Assembly (NCBI GenBank): GCA_963850765.1
Contig: CAWKMN010000003.1
Location: 1,302,001-1,366,000 of the forward strand
Origin: CAWKMN01 sp963850765
Lineage (GTDB): Bacteria; Chloroflexota; Anaerolineae; Aggregatilineales; Aggregatilineaceae
DNA: 64,000 nucleotides
Direction: 5' to 3'
In this document: in pieces, positions 54,275 through 64,000 of the stretch
Numbering within the stretch: the stretch's first letter is position 1
Layout: the number at the start of each line of letters is the position of its first letter
Made by a program: the position numbers and the translations under genes
Notes under the pieces: model-generated
Told to the model about the DNA's origin: nothing
Databases searched by the model: none
What the model saw: the letters and a program-made list of their open reading frames with translations, nothing else

Positions 54275-55276
54275 TCAGGGCATTTCAACGGTATCCCCCA
54301 GGATGGCCAGAGGCAGCGCCACCACCACCAGCCGGTGCGAACTGGCGTCATAGGGCCAGCATGTAATGAGCGTAACACGTTCATCCCGGGTCGGCAATAT
54401 CCACCGGGCGTTGGCCTGCCGCACCTCGACCGGCTGGCCCTCTTCGGCCAGCGTCATCGTCTGCGCCACGATGTAATAGGTGCGCGTCTCATGCGAAATC
54501 AGGGTCACAATATCGCCCGGCTGAAGCGCGAGCAGGTAATGAAAGACCTCACCATACACGTTGTGATGCCCGTTCAGCACGGTGTTACCCGGCTGGCCGA
54601 GCGGCGCGGAGCTTTGATGCCAGCCGGCTGCACGCCGGTTGGGGACTTCCCACTGGCTGTAGAGCTGCCCGTCCAGCAAAAGCGGCTGCTGCCCGACCGG
54701 TACCACGGGCGCATCCAATCCGATCGCGTCGATCACGATGCGATCCGGGATGGCGGGCAAAGGTATCGGCGTGGGTGACGCGGTAGCTGTGGGCGTGCGG
54801 GTGACGGTCACAGTGAGTGGCGCGGGCTGTGTGGCAGTTGCGGTTAGCAGCGGGACAACGGTCGCCGCACGCGTTGGTGCGGGCGACACGCTGGCGGTTA
54901 GGAACGGCGTATCACTGGGTATCACCGTCGAAACCCGCGTATCAGTCGCGCGTGTGCCTATTGGAGTAGCCGTAAGGCGCGCGCTGGCCGGCAGCATGAC
55001 GATCTGCGCCGGGTCGTCCGGCAGGGGCGGCGGTGGCAGCACCTCGCGCAAAACGCCGGGCGTCAGAGTCGGTTCGGGCGTGCCGGCATATCCCGGCGGC
55101 AGGATGACGGCGCTGTCTGGCTGGAGCAGCCGCCATACCAGCAGGGCCAGACCGCCGCCCAGGCACAGCATCCCCAGCGCGGCAACCAGGATACCCAACG
55201 CCACCATGCGCCGCGGTACGCGCCGCGATACGCGCCGCGAGAGATGGTCTCCTGCCGGATCAGCGGGCGTGCCCAT
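54275..55276 (-). CDS. Sortase with long Thr/Pro stalk
   Basis: The 333-residue protein has an N-terminal membrane anchor (MVALGILVAALGMLCLGGGL) and a Thr/Pro-rich stalk of about 125 residues. The C-terminal sortase domain carries catalytic His in TVLNGHHNVYGEVF, Cys in RVTLITCWPYD and Arg in SSHRLVVVALPL. The T-L-x-T-C form is the general signature. Class D/E is likely from size. The ATG at 55276 overlaps the HAD gene by 17 nt. Sortases join sorting-signal proteins to the wall or to each other; the substrate is not visible here. Confidence 0.85.
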   Translation of the reverse strand: MGTPADPAGDHLSRRVSRRVPRRMVALGILVAALGMLCLGGGLALLVWRLLQPDSAVILPPGYAGTPEPTLTPGVLREVLPPPPLPDDPAQIVMLPASARLTATPIGTRATDTRVSTVIPSDTPFLTASVSPAPTRAATVVPLLTATATQPAPLTVTVTRTPTATASPTPIPLPAIPDRIVIDAIGLDAPVVPVGQQPLLLDGQLYSQWEVPNRRAAGWHQSSAPLGQPGNTVLNGHHNVYGEVFHYLLALQPGDIVTLISHETRTYYIVAQTMTLAEEGQPVEVRQANARWILPTRDERVTLITCWPYDASSHRLVVVALPLAILGDTVEMP

Positions 55277-55961
55277 TAGCAAAGAGCGCGGCCAGAACAG
55301 ACTCCGTGTCGGCCAGCGTCTCAAACAGGTGATTCGGATGGTGGGCGCGCAGTTCGTCGATCGTGTAGGGTCCCGTGGCAACCGCCAGCGTTCGCGCGCC
55401 AATGCTCGCGGCACAGTGTATATCGCCCGGCGTATCGCCCAGAATGACAGTGTTCTCCGGTGCAAAATCGCGGCCCGTGTAGGTGCGTGCGCGTTCCAAG
55501 GCCAGCGGCGGCAGCATCGACCGCTGCCAGCCCTCCGAGCCAAACGCGCCGATCTTGAAGTCGGCCGGATCAAACCCCGCCGCGCGCAGCTTGATCGGTA
55601 CGATCCCGGCCATGTTACCCGTCACCAACCCGACGACCGCCTCCGGGTGCGATCGCAGCGCCGCGACCAGTTCGAGCGCACCCACGCAGGGCTGGACCGG
55701 AAACTGGGGGATGATCTGCCCCAAATGCCGGGCAATCGCCTCGTCATAAGCTTCGAGCTGCCCCTGCACCTGCTCGACGGTGGCTCCCGCCGGTTCCAGT
55801 GACTCCAGCACGATCTGCCAGTCGGTCTTTCCCGCAAAATTGACCTTGTCCAACTGCCCCACCATGCCAAAGACTTCCTGCACGGCCAGACGGGTCGCGG
55901 CGCGGCCGCATCCGCCGGAATGTAACAGCGTGCCATCGATATCAAACAGGATCAAAACCAT
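55260..55961 (-). CDS. HAD-superfamily hydrolase, phosphoglycolate-phosphatase type
   Basis: The 233-residue protein has motif I LILFDIDGTLLHSGG, a helical cap, motif II GLVTGNMAG, motif III Lys in FKIGAFGSEGWQR, and motif IV VILGDTPGDIHCA. This is the C1-cap phosphoglycolate phosphatase-like group; substrate not determined. The ATG at 55961 (MVLILFD) has AGGTGG upstream and is preferred to a GTG at 55973. It heads the sortase/holA run behind a good promoter. Confidence 0.85.
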   Translation of the reverse strand: MVLILFDIDGTLLHSGGCGRAATRLAVQEVFGMVGQLDKVNFAGKTDWQIVLESLEPAGATVEQVQGQLEAYDEAIARHLGQIIPQFPVQPCVGALELVAALRSHPEAVVGLVTGNMAGIVPIKLRAAGFDPADFKIGAFGSEGWQRSMLPPLALERARTYTGRDFAPENTVILGDTPGDIHCAASIGARTLAVATGPYTIDELRAHHPNHLFETLADTESVLAALFANGHAR

Positions 55962-56000
55962 CAGCCATACCACCTCTCAGAAATAAGTCGCCAACCCCGG

Positions 56001-56028
56001 ATTATACCGCGTACAGCCCCATTGAAAA
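56001..56028 (-). promoter_or_regulatory. Promoter of the HAD-sortase-holA operon
   Basis: On the minus strand TTTTCA (56023-56028), a 16-nt spacer and a perfect TATAAT (56001-56006) lie 40 nt before the HAD start at 55961. Confidence 0.6.
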
Positions 56029-56253
56029 TCTTAGAAGTGACACTCATCTAACATATCGCGACATTCCACACTACTGAAATCGGGCCAAAACGATTAGACT
56101 TTTGGCGAAAAAGGCGCTTGTTCGGCTCGGCTCTTGTTTTGCCCCTCACGCTTTTTTCGTGTCACGCCACTCTGCTCGTGCTAACGATCGCTGGCTGTGC
56201 TTCCTCGAACAGAAGCCTGTGGTCGAATGATGGGAAGCAAATAGGAGGATTTG

Positions 56254-59840
<3,587 letters not shown>

Positions 59841-59899
59841 GTATGTGATCGCCAATCATGCGCCGGGCGTTAAAACGCTCCGGCTATGATCAGAAAAGT

Positions 59900-59940
59900 C
59901 CGCTGAAGGGACTCTGTCCAGCCCCTTCAGCGGGCTTCTT
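59900..59940 (+). terminator. Terminator after nifJ
   Basis: CCGCTGAAGGG (59900-59910) pairs perfectly with CCCTTCAGCGG (59923-59933), followed by GCTTCTTGTCTTT. Confidence 0.75.
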
Positions 59941-60011
59941 GTCTTTGATTATAGCCGTGCGGTTTTAACCCACGGCGTCTTTCTGCCATCACGCCGGAGG
60001 GCAACCGGCCC

Positions 60012-60039
60012 TTGCAAGCCTGTACAGGCGTGATATAAT
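60012..60039 (+). promoter_or_regulatory. Extended -10 promoter of secG
   Basis: TTGCAA (60012-60017), a 16-nt spacer and a perfect TATAAT (60034-60039) preceded by TG at the extended -10 position lie 37 nt before the secG ATG. Confidence 0.75.
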
Positions 60040-60076
60040 CGCCGCGCTTGACATCCCAGGGAGTAAAGAAACGATT

Positions 60077-60313
60077 ATGTCCGTACAAGATGCGCTTCAG
60101 GTAATTCAGATATTGACGTCCATCGCCCTGATCATCGTGATCATCCTTCAGGCTCAGGGTTCCAGTTTGGGCGGTTTGTTCGGCGGTTCCGACAACATGG
60201 GCATCACCAAAACGCGGCGCGGCCTGGAAAAAACGCTGTTCCAGATCACCGTGGGGCTGTCGGTCGCGTTTCTGGGCAACGCTATCATCCAACTGCTGAT
60301 CCAGAAGATCTAA
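60077..60313 (+). CDS. secG: Preprotein translocase subunit SecG
   Basis: The 78-residue protein has two membrane helices (IQILTSIALIIVIILQAQG; ITVGLSVAFLGNAIIQLLI) joined by the family-typical SSLGGLFGGSDNMGITKTRRGLEK loop region. It stimulates SecYEG export. GGGAG lies about 13 nt before the ATG. It has its own strong promoter and a terminator downstream. Confidence 0.93.
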   Translation: MSVQDALQVIQILTSIALIIVIILQAQGSSLGGLFGGSDNMGITKTRRGLEKTLFQITVGLSVAFLGNAIIQLLIQKI

Positions 60314-60412
60314 CCGGTCGTTCACGCCGCTGGCCGTTGGCGCTCCGTTCGTCCCGTTCCTGCCATTTGCCAACCGCTGACAGCTAACCACTAATCACTA
60401 CAATCTATGGGG

Positions 60413-60451
60413 GGTGTTTTGTGCTTGGGCAGAAAACACCTCGTTGTTTTT
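60413..60451 (+). terminator. Terminator between secG and the binding-protein gene
   Basis: GGTGTTTT (60413-60420) pairs with AAAACACC (60433-60440), followed by TCGTTGTTTTTA. It lies directly before the AGGAGG of the next gene, so it may also act as an attenuator. Confidence 0.65.
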
Positions 60452-60462
60452 AGGAGGGAGTT

Positions 60463-62466
60463 ATGCTGAAGGGATTACGCTGGCCGCTCCTGGCGCTGGT
60501 TCTCGCAGGCGGGCTGCTGCTGCTCGCATATCTCAGCCGGCCCGACGACAAGAAATCTGACGAGCCGGCCGCCGCGAACGCCGGGACAGCGACACCCACC
60601 GCGCCCTCGCCCACATCCCAACCAACACCCCTGCCCACCTCATCTACCGAGAGCGCCCCGACGTCCGCCGCACAAACTCAGCTCTTGCCACCCGCCGAAG
60701 CCCTGCCCGCGCCGGAGAATATTCTGGTCGAAGCCGTCATCGGGGAGATCCACAAGCTCAACCCATTGCTGGCAGCCAACAACCCGGTCGATCGGGATAT
60801 CACGTCGCTGATCTTTGAGGGATTGACCCGCACCAATGAATACGGCGAGGTGATCCCCGCGCTGGCCAAATCCTGGACGGTTTCTACCAGCGGCCTGGAA
60901 TATCTGTTTGTGCTGCGCGAAGACGTGCTCTGGCAGGACGGGCTGCCCTTCAGCGCCGACGATGTGTCCGTCACACTGGACATGATCAGCGATCCAGTCT
61001 TCCCCGGCGATACGGCGCTGCACGAGTTCTGGCGCACGGTCGAAGTCGATGTGCTGGATCGCACGATGATCCGCTTCCGGCTCACGCAGCCGCTCGCGTC
61101 GTTCCCGGACCAACTGCGCATCGGGCTGCTTCCGGCGCATGTCTTCAAGAACGTCCCGGTCGAGCAGTTGGACCGGCACCCGTTTAATCTCTCGCCCATC
61201 GGGACCGGCCCCTACCAGATCGAAACACTGACCGCTTCATCGGGGCAAATCGACGGCATCCAACTGCGCGTTGCGCCCGTCTACCGCGAGCGTCCGGAAG
61301 GTCAAGACGGCTACTGGCTGGATCGGCTCGTTTTCCGCACCTATCCCGACGCACAGGCGGCGCTTGATGCCTTCCGCCAGGGCGAAGTGAACAGCATCAG
61401 CCGCATCCCTTATGAGCTGCAAGCCGATGCCGCGCAGGTGCCCGGTCTCAGCCTGTATACGGCGGTCGAGCCGCATGTCGGCGTGCTGATCTACAACTGG
61501 GAGCGCAATGGGCGTTTAGTGCGCAACCCCCGCGCGCGGATGGCGCTGGCCCACGCACTCGACCGGACCGCGTTAGTCTCGGATCATCTGCTCGGCCGGG
61601 CGATCCTCGCGGACAGCCCGCTTTTGCCCGGTTCCTGGGCCTATGAAGCCGGACTAACCTGGCCCAATTATGATCTGACCCTGGCCAAGGCCCTGCTGGA
61701 AACTGCCAGCGCTGAAGAACCGCCCGCCGAAGAGGAAGCTCCTGCCGAGGAGTCCGCGGCCGAGACGGTTGCACCGGAAGCCACCACTGAAGCACCTTCT
61801 GAGGCGACCGCTGAGGCGACGACCGAAACAACTCCCGAAGCAGCCACCGAGTCCGATCTCACGGGCACGCCCGAAGCCGCCCCTGATGATACGGGCGTAG
61901 AGGGCGGCGAGCCCGGTGGTGACGAGAGCGCCCCCGCCGAAGAACCGGAGCAGGCTGAGCCCGATTTCAGCATCCTGACCCTGAATGATCCGGCGCTGGT
62001 CGCGCTGGCCGAAGACGTCGCGACAGGCTGGGCCGCGCTGGGCCTTGAGATGGATGTTGAAACAGTGGACGCCGGCGATCTTCACGCGCGGCTCGAAGAC
62101 GGCGATTTTGGCGTGGCGCTGATCGAACTCAGCTTCGAGCCCAACGCCGACCCCGATCCGTATGTCTTCTGGCACCAGGGGCAGTATGGCACTGGGCAGA
62201 ACTTCGGCGCGATGGACGACCGGCGCATCAGCGAGACGCTGGAAATGGCCCGCCGCGATCCCACCGGCGTGAACCGCATCATGCTCTACCACCAGTTTCA
62301 GGCGCTTTTCGCGGAGCGTGTTCCCGCGCTGGTGCTCTATTATCCGCTGTACATCTATGCCGCCGACACCCGTCTGGACGGTATCCAGCTTGGTTTTCTG
62401 AGCTCGCCCAGCGACCGGTTCCGCAACCTTCAGGACTGGGTTTTTGCGGGCACGATCCTGGAATGA
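60463..62466 (+). CDS. Oligopeptide-type ABC substrate-binding protein with internal low-complexity insert
   Basis: The 667-residue protein has an N-terminal anchor (LLALVLAGGLLLLAYLS), a Thr/Pro stalk and a DppA/OppA-type fold: LNPLLAANNPVDRDITSLIFEGL, PALAKSWTVSTSGLEYLFVL, FSADDVSVTLDMI, NLSPIGTGPYQIE, and MALAHALDRTALV. Between LAKALLETASAEEPP and FSILTLNDPALVALA lies an insert of about 85 residues (414-500) rich in Glu, Ala, Thr and Pro. No permease genes follow. AGGAGG precedes the ATG. The family binds peptides or other solutes at the cell surface. Confidence 0.85.
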   Translation: MLKGLRWPLLALVLAGGLLLLAYLSRPDDKKSDEPAAANAGTATPTAPSPTSQPTPLPTSSTESAPTSAAQTQLLPPAEALPAPENILVEAVIGEIHKLNPLLAANNPVDRDITSLIFEGLTRTNEYGEVIPALAKSWTVSTSGLEYLFVLREDVLWQDGLPFSADDVSVTLDMISDPVFPGDTALHEFWRTVEVDVLDRTMIRFRLTQPLASFPDQLRIGLLPAHVFKNVPVEQLDRHPFNLSPIGTGPYQIETLTASSGQIDGIQLRVAPVYRERPEGQDGYWLDRLVFRTYPDAQAALDAFRQGEVNSISRIPYELQADAAQVPGLSLYTAVEPHVGVLIYNWERNGRLVRNPRARMALAHALDRTALVSDHLLGRAILADSPLLPGSWAYEAGLTWPNYDLTLAKALLETASAEEPPAEEEAPAEESAAETVAPEATTEAPSEATAEATTETTPEAATESDLTGTPEAAPDDTGVEGGEPGGDESAPAEEPEQAEPDFSILTLNDPALVALAEDVATGWAALGLEMDVETVDAGDLHARLEDGDFGVALIELSFEPNADPDPYVFWHQGQYGTGQNFGAMDDRRISETLEMARRDPTGVNRIMLYHQFQALFAERVPALVLYYPLYIYAADTRLDGIQLGFLSSPSDRFRNLQDWVFAGTILE

Positions 62467-62523
62467 AGGCGGATTCGGGCTTGACATTGACGGTGAGCAC
62501 CGCTAAAATTATGCTTACTTCTT

Positions 62524-62610
62524 GCCGAAGTGGCGGAATTGGCAGACGCGCTACGTTCAGGGCGTAGTCCTCGTTCGGGGGTGTGGGTTCAACTCCCACC
62601 TTCGGCACCA
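62524..62610 (+). tRNA. tRNA-Leu (anticodon CAG)
   Basis: The acceptor GCCGAAG (62524-62530) pairs with CTTCGGC (62600-62606), followed by A and an encoded CCA. The anticodon stem CTACG/CGTAG encloses TTCAGGG, giving anticodon CAG. A long class II variable arm (about 62566-62581) and the T-arm GTGGGTTCAACTCCCAC are present. Confidence 0.95.
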
Positions 62611-62612
62611 GG

Positions 62613-62645
62613 CCCAGGTTGATGGTTAAACCTGGGTTTTTTTAT
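62613..62645 (+). terminator. Terminator after tRNA-Leu
   Basis: CCCAGGTT (62613-62620) pairs with AACCTGGG (62629-62636), followed by seven T. Confidence 0.85.
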
Positions 62646-62690
62646 TGTGGTGTGGTACGGTTAAGGGGTCTCGGAAAAAAGCTCAAAAAA

Positions 62691-62767
62691 GACGAACCGC
62701 CGAGACGCAGAGTACGCAGAGATTCTTGAGGAAGAGAGAGTAGGGGCGTGTTAACAAACCCGCCCTG
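62691..62767. repeat. CACAGAG-type repeat with adjacent family-B palindrome
   Basis: GACGAACCGCCGAGACGCAG and AGTACGCAGAG (62691-62722) match the repeats near 41816. GTAGGGGCGTGTTAACAAAC followed by CCGCCCTGC (62740-62767) is a degenerate family-B palindrome. The same two families lie side by side at 41816-41933, which suggests a composite element. Confidence 0.65.
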
Positions 62768-62826
62768 CTTCCAAAGAATAACACCTCAGGCCATAATTGG
62801 CCGTGCTGACAATGGTGGTATTCCCT

Positions 62827-63279
62827 ATGGACGACTATCCCGACGACCTGTCCGGTGCGGCACCACGCCGCCGCAGCCGCCAGCAGATATCGAGCATGCA
62901 GATTGTATTCGCGGCTATCCTGTCGGTGGGTCTGCTGCTCGTGATCAACTTCAGCGGGCGCATCGCGCGCAGCCAGCAGACCGAAGCGGAACGCCAGCGT
63001 CTCCAGGCGACAATCACCGTGCTCGAAGATCAGCAGCTTGGCCTGCTGAAGGATCGAGACTTCGCCGCCAGTGATGCGAGCGTCGAGCACTGGGCGCATA
63101 CCGAAGGGAAAATGGTCCGCGACGGAGAAGTCCTCGTGATCCCGATCCCGGCCGGGATCGTGGAGCCAACGCCTCTGCCGCCCGCCCCGGTGCTGAACAC
63201 GACGCCCCAGCCCGAGCCCGAAGAAGCCAACTGGCACCTGTGGTGGAACCTGTTTTTTAGCGGCGAACCACCGTTTTAG
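62827..63279 (+). CDS. FtsB/DivIC-like septum formation initiator protein
   Basis: The 150-residue protein has a charged N-terminus, one membrane helix (IVFAAILSVGLLLVINFSG), a coiled coil (SQQTEAERQRLQATITVLED) and a region VEHWAHTEGKMVRDGEVLVI that matches the conserved E-x-x-A-R-x-x-x-x-x-x-x-G-E of FtsB/DivIC proteins. The tail is Pro-rich. Such proteins link divisome components at the septum. The ATG at 62827 (MDDYPDD) has a weak ribosome site. It converges with the response regulator, with the stop codons overlapping. Confidence 0.75.
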   Translation: MDDYPDDLSGAAPRRRSRQQISSMQIVFAAILSVGLLLVINFSGRIARSQQTEAERQRLQATITVLEDQQLGLLKDRDFAASDASVEHWAHTEGKMVRDGEVLVIPIPAGIVEPTPLPPAPVLNTTPQPEPEEANWHLWWNLFFSGEPPF

Positions 63280-63887
63280 GTCTGTGCAGGGTCAGGTTCG
63301 GTCGTGTTCGCCTTTGCCTGCACCGGCTCCGGCTCCGGGCTGGAAGGCGGCTTAACGGGCGGGGACGCTTCCTCAGCCTTGGCGGTGGTTTCTGGCGCTG
63401 GTGAGGCTGTCTCTGCCGGTGGCGCGGATAAATCTGGCAGCGGCGCGATAAGTTCGACGGCAGGCGGCCGGATGTCCGGGATTTCCTGCGTGACCGCTTT
63501 GGCGGCTTCACGTCGCTTGCGGCGGGGTGCCGTCAGACGCCCGGCCAGATCTCGCACCTGGCTGAATGTGGTCGGTTTGATCAGCACGAGGTCGGCCATA
63601 TCCTGAACCAGATCGGCCGAGCGCGGGTCGGCGGTGGCGATGATCACCAGCGTGTCTTTCAGGCGCTCGTCGGCGCGGATGCTGCGGATAATATTGGTGC
63701 CCAACACCTGCGGCAGATGCAGATCCAGCACGATGATTTCGGGAACCGTCTCTTTCAGGCGGGCCAGCGCTTTATCACCTTCCGCGATCTGTTCCGTCTG
63801 AAATCCCAGAACTTCGAGCGCTTTGGCAAAAATCACAGATGCGTCAAAGTCATCCTCAATGACCAACGCCAACGCGTCGTCACTCAT
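63276..63887 (-). CDS. Response regulator with Pro/Ala-rich tail
   Basis: The 203-residue protein has a receiver domain (residues 1-120) with EDDFD, the phospho-acceptor Asp in IIVLDLHLPQVLG, Thr in IIATADPRS and Lys in VLIKPTTF. A basic linker (PRRKRREAAK) leads to an Ala/Pro/Glu-rich disordered tail of about 75 residues with no DNA-binding domain. The ATG overlaps the kinase stop (ATGA), so it pairs with that kinase. Confidence 0.87.
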   Translation of the reverse strand: MSDDALALVIEDDFDASVIFAKALEVLGFQTEQIAEGDKALARLKETVPEIIVLDLHLPQVLGTNIIRSIRADERLKDTLVIIATADPRSADLVQDMADLVLIKPTTFSQVRDLAGRLTAPRRKRREAAKAVTQEIPDIRPPAVELIAPLPDLSAPPAETASPAPETTAKAEEASPPVKPPSSPEPEPVQAKANTTEPDPAQT

Positions 63888-64000
63888 CGGACCTTCTCCT
63901 TTTCTAAGATGATTGGCAGAGACAGGGTGAACGTGCTGCCCTGCCCCACTTCGCTCGTCAGGCTGATATCGCCGCCCAGCAGATTAGCCAGTTGTTTGAC
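63884..64000 (-). CDS. Sensor histidine kinase, C-terminal end
   Basis: The last 38 codons encode VKQLANLLGGDISLTSEVGQ and GSTFTLSLP, the G2 box and final strands of a histidine-kinase ATPase domain. The gene continues beyond the window. GAGAAGG at its end serves as the ribosome site of the response regulator. Confidence 0.88.
   Translation of the reverse strand, partial: VKQLANLLGGDISLTSEVGQGSTFTLSLPIILEKEKVR

Overview
This 64 kb window is a single GC-rich bacterial segment with no rRNA, phage or CRISPR. Gene content points to a Chloroflexota bacterium, most likely of the Anaerolineae. Reasons: large secreted Thr/Pro-stalked proteins, a sortase, a single-chain pyruvate:ferredoxin oxidoreductase, ATP-dependent PEP carboxykinase, and several families of interspersed palindromes. 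This assignment is inference and was not checked by a search.

Layout. 1-4457 (minus): phosphonate-type ABC transporter (phnE partial, phnC, phnD), a P-loop protein and pncB. 4817-11294 (plus): a giant secreted alpha-2-macroglobulin and a single-domain response regulator. 11386-15190 (minus): pckA, an aminotransferase and a plsC-type acyltransferase. 15463-34911 (minus): a 19.4 kb, 14-ORF protein-modifier island, the main item of interest. 35082-45039: a membrane MutS-like ATPase, a PfkB kinase, a pullulanase, an ABC exporter and an SDR. 45440-50655: nadK, a B-box membrane protein, recN, and an AmmeMemoRadiSam-type radical SAM gene with a coupled small gene. 50806-55961 (minus): kbl, a STAS protein, and a holA / membrane protein / sortase / HAD operon. 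56254-62610 (plus): nifJ, secG, an oligopeptide-binding protein and tRNA-Leu(CAG). 62827-64000: an FtsB-like protein, then a response regulator and the end of its histidine kinase.

The modifier island carries two protein-tagging chemistries in one same-strand block. The pupylation side is an Arc/Mpa-type AAA ring ATPase, a Dop-type amidase, a Pup-like protein ending in Ser-Gly-Glu, and a PafA-like ligase fused to TPR and HEAT repeats. Directly downstream, with gaps of 2-10 nt, come an FHA protein with two RING-like zinc clusters (E3 candidate), an E1-like ThiF enzyme, an E2-like UBC protein with HPN and catalytic Cys, and a two-copy chaperone-like protein. These are followed by a ubiquitin-like protein ending in a single glycine, a JAMM metalloprotease, a catalytically degenerate CHAT protein, a beta-propeller/HEAT protein and two membrane ORFs. 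No 20S proteasome subunit gene is present. I infer a composite Pup plus ubiquitin-like tagging system linked to a membrane-anchored scaffold.

The sequence carries at least 15 single-base frameshifts in otherwise well-conserved genes (the macroglobulin, PafA-like, dop, MutS-like, pullulanase, nadK and nifJ). Several hit normally indispensable functions, so I read them as consensus errors rather than pseudogenes and annotate repaired spans. Two junctions between ORFs at the end of the island may also be such errors.
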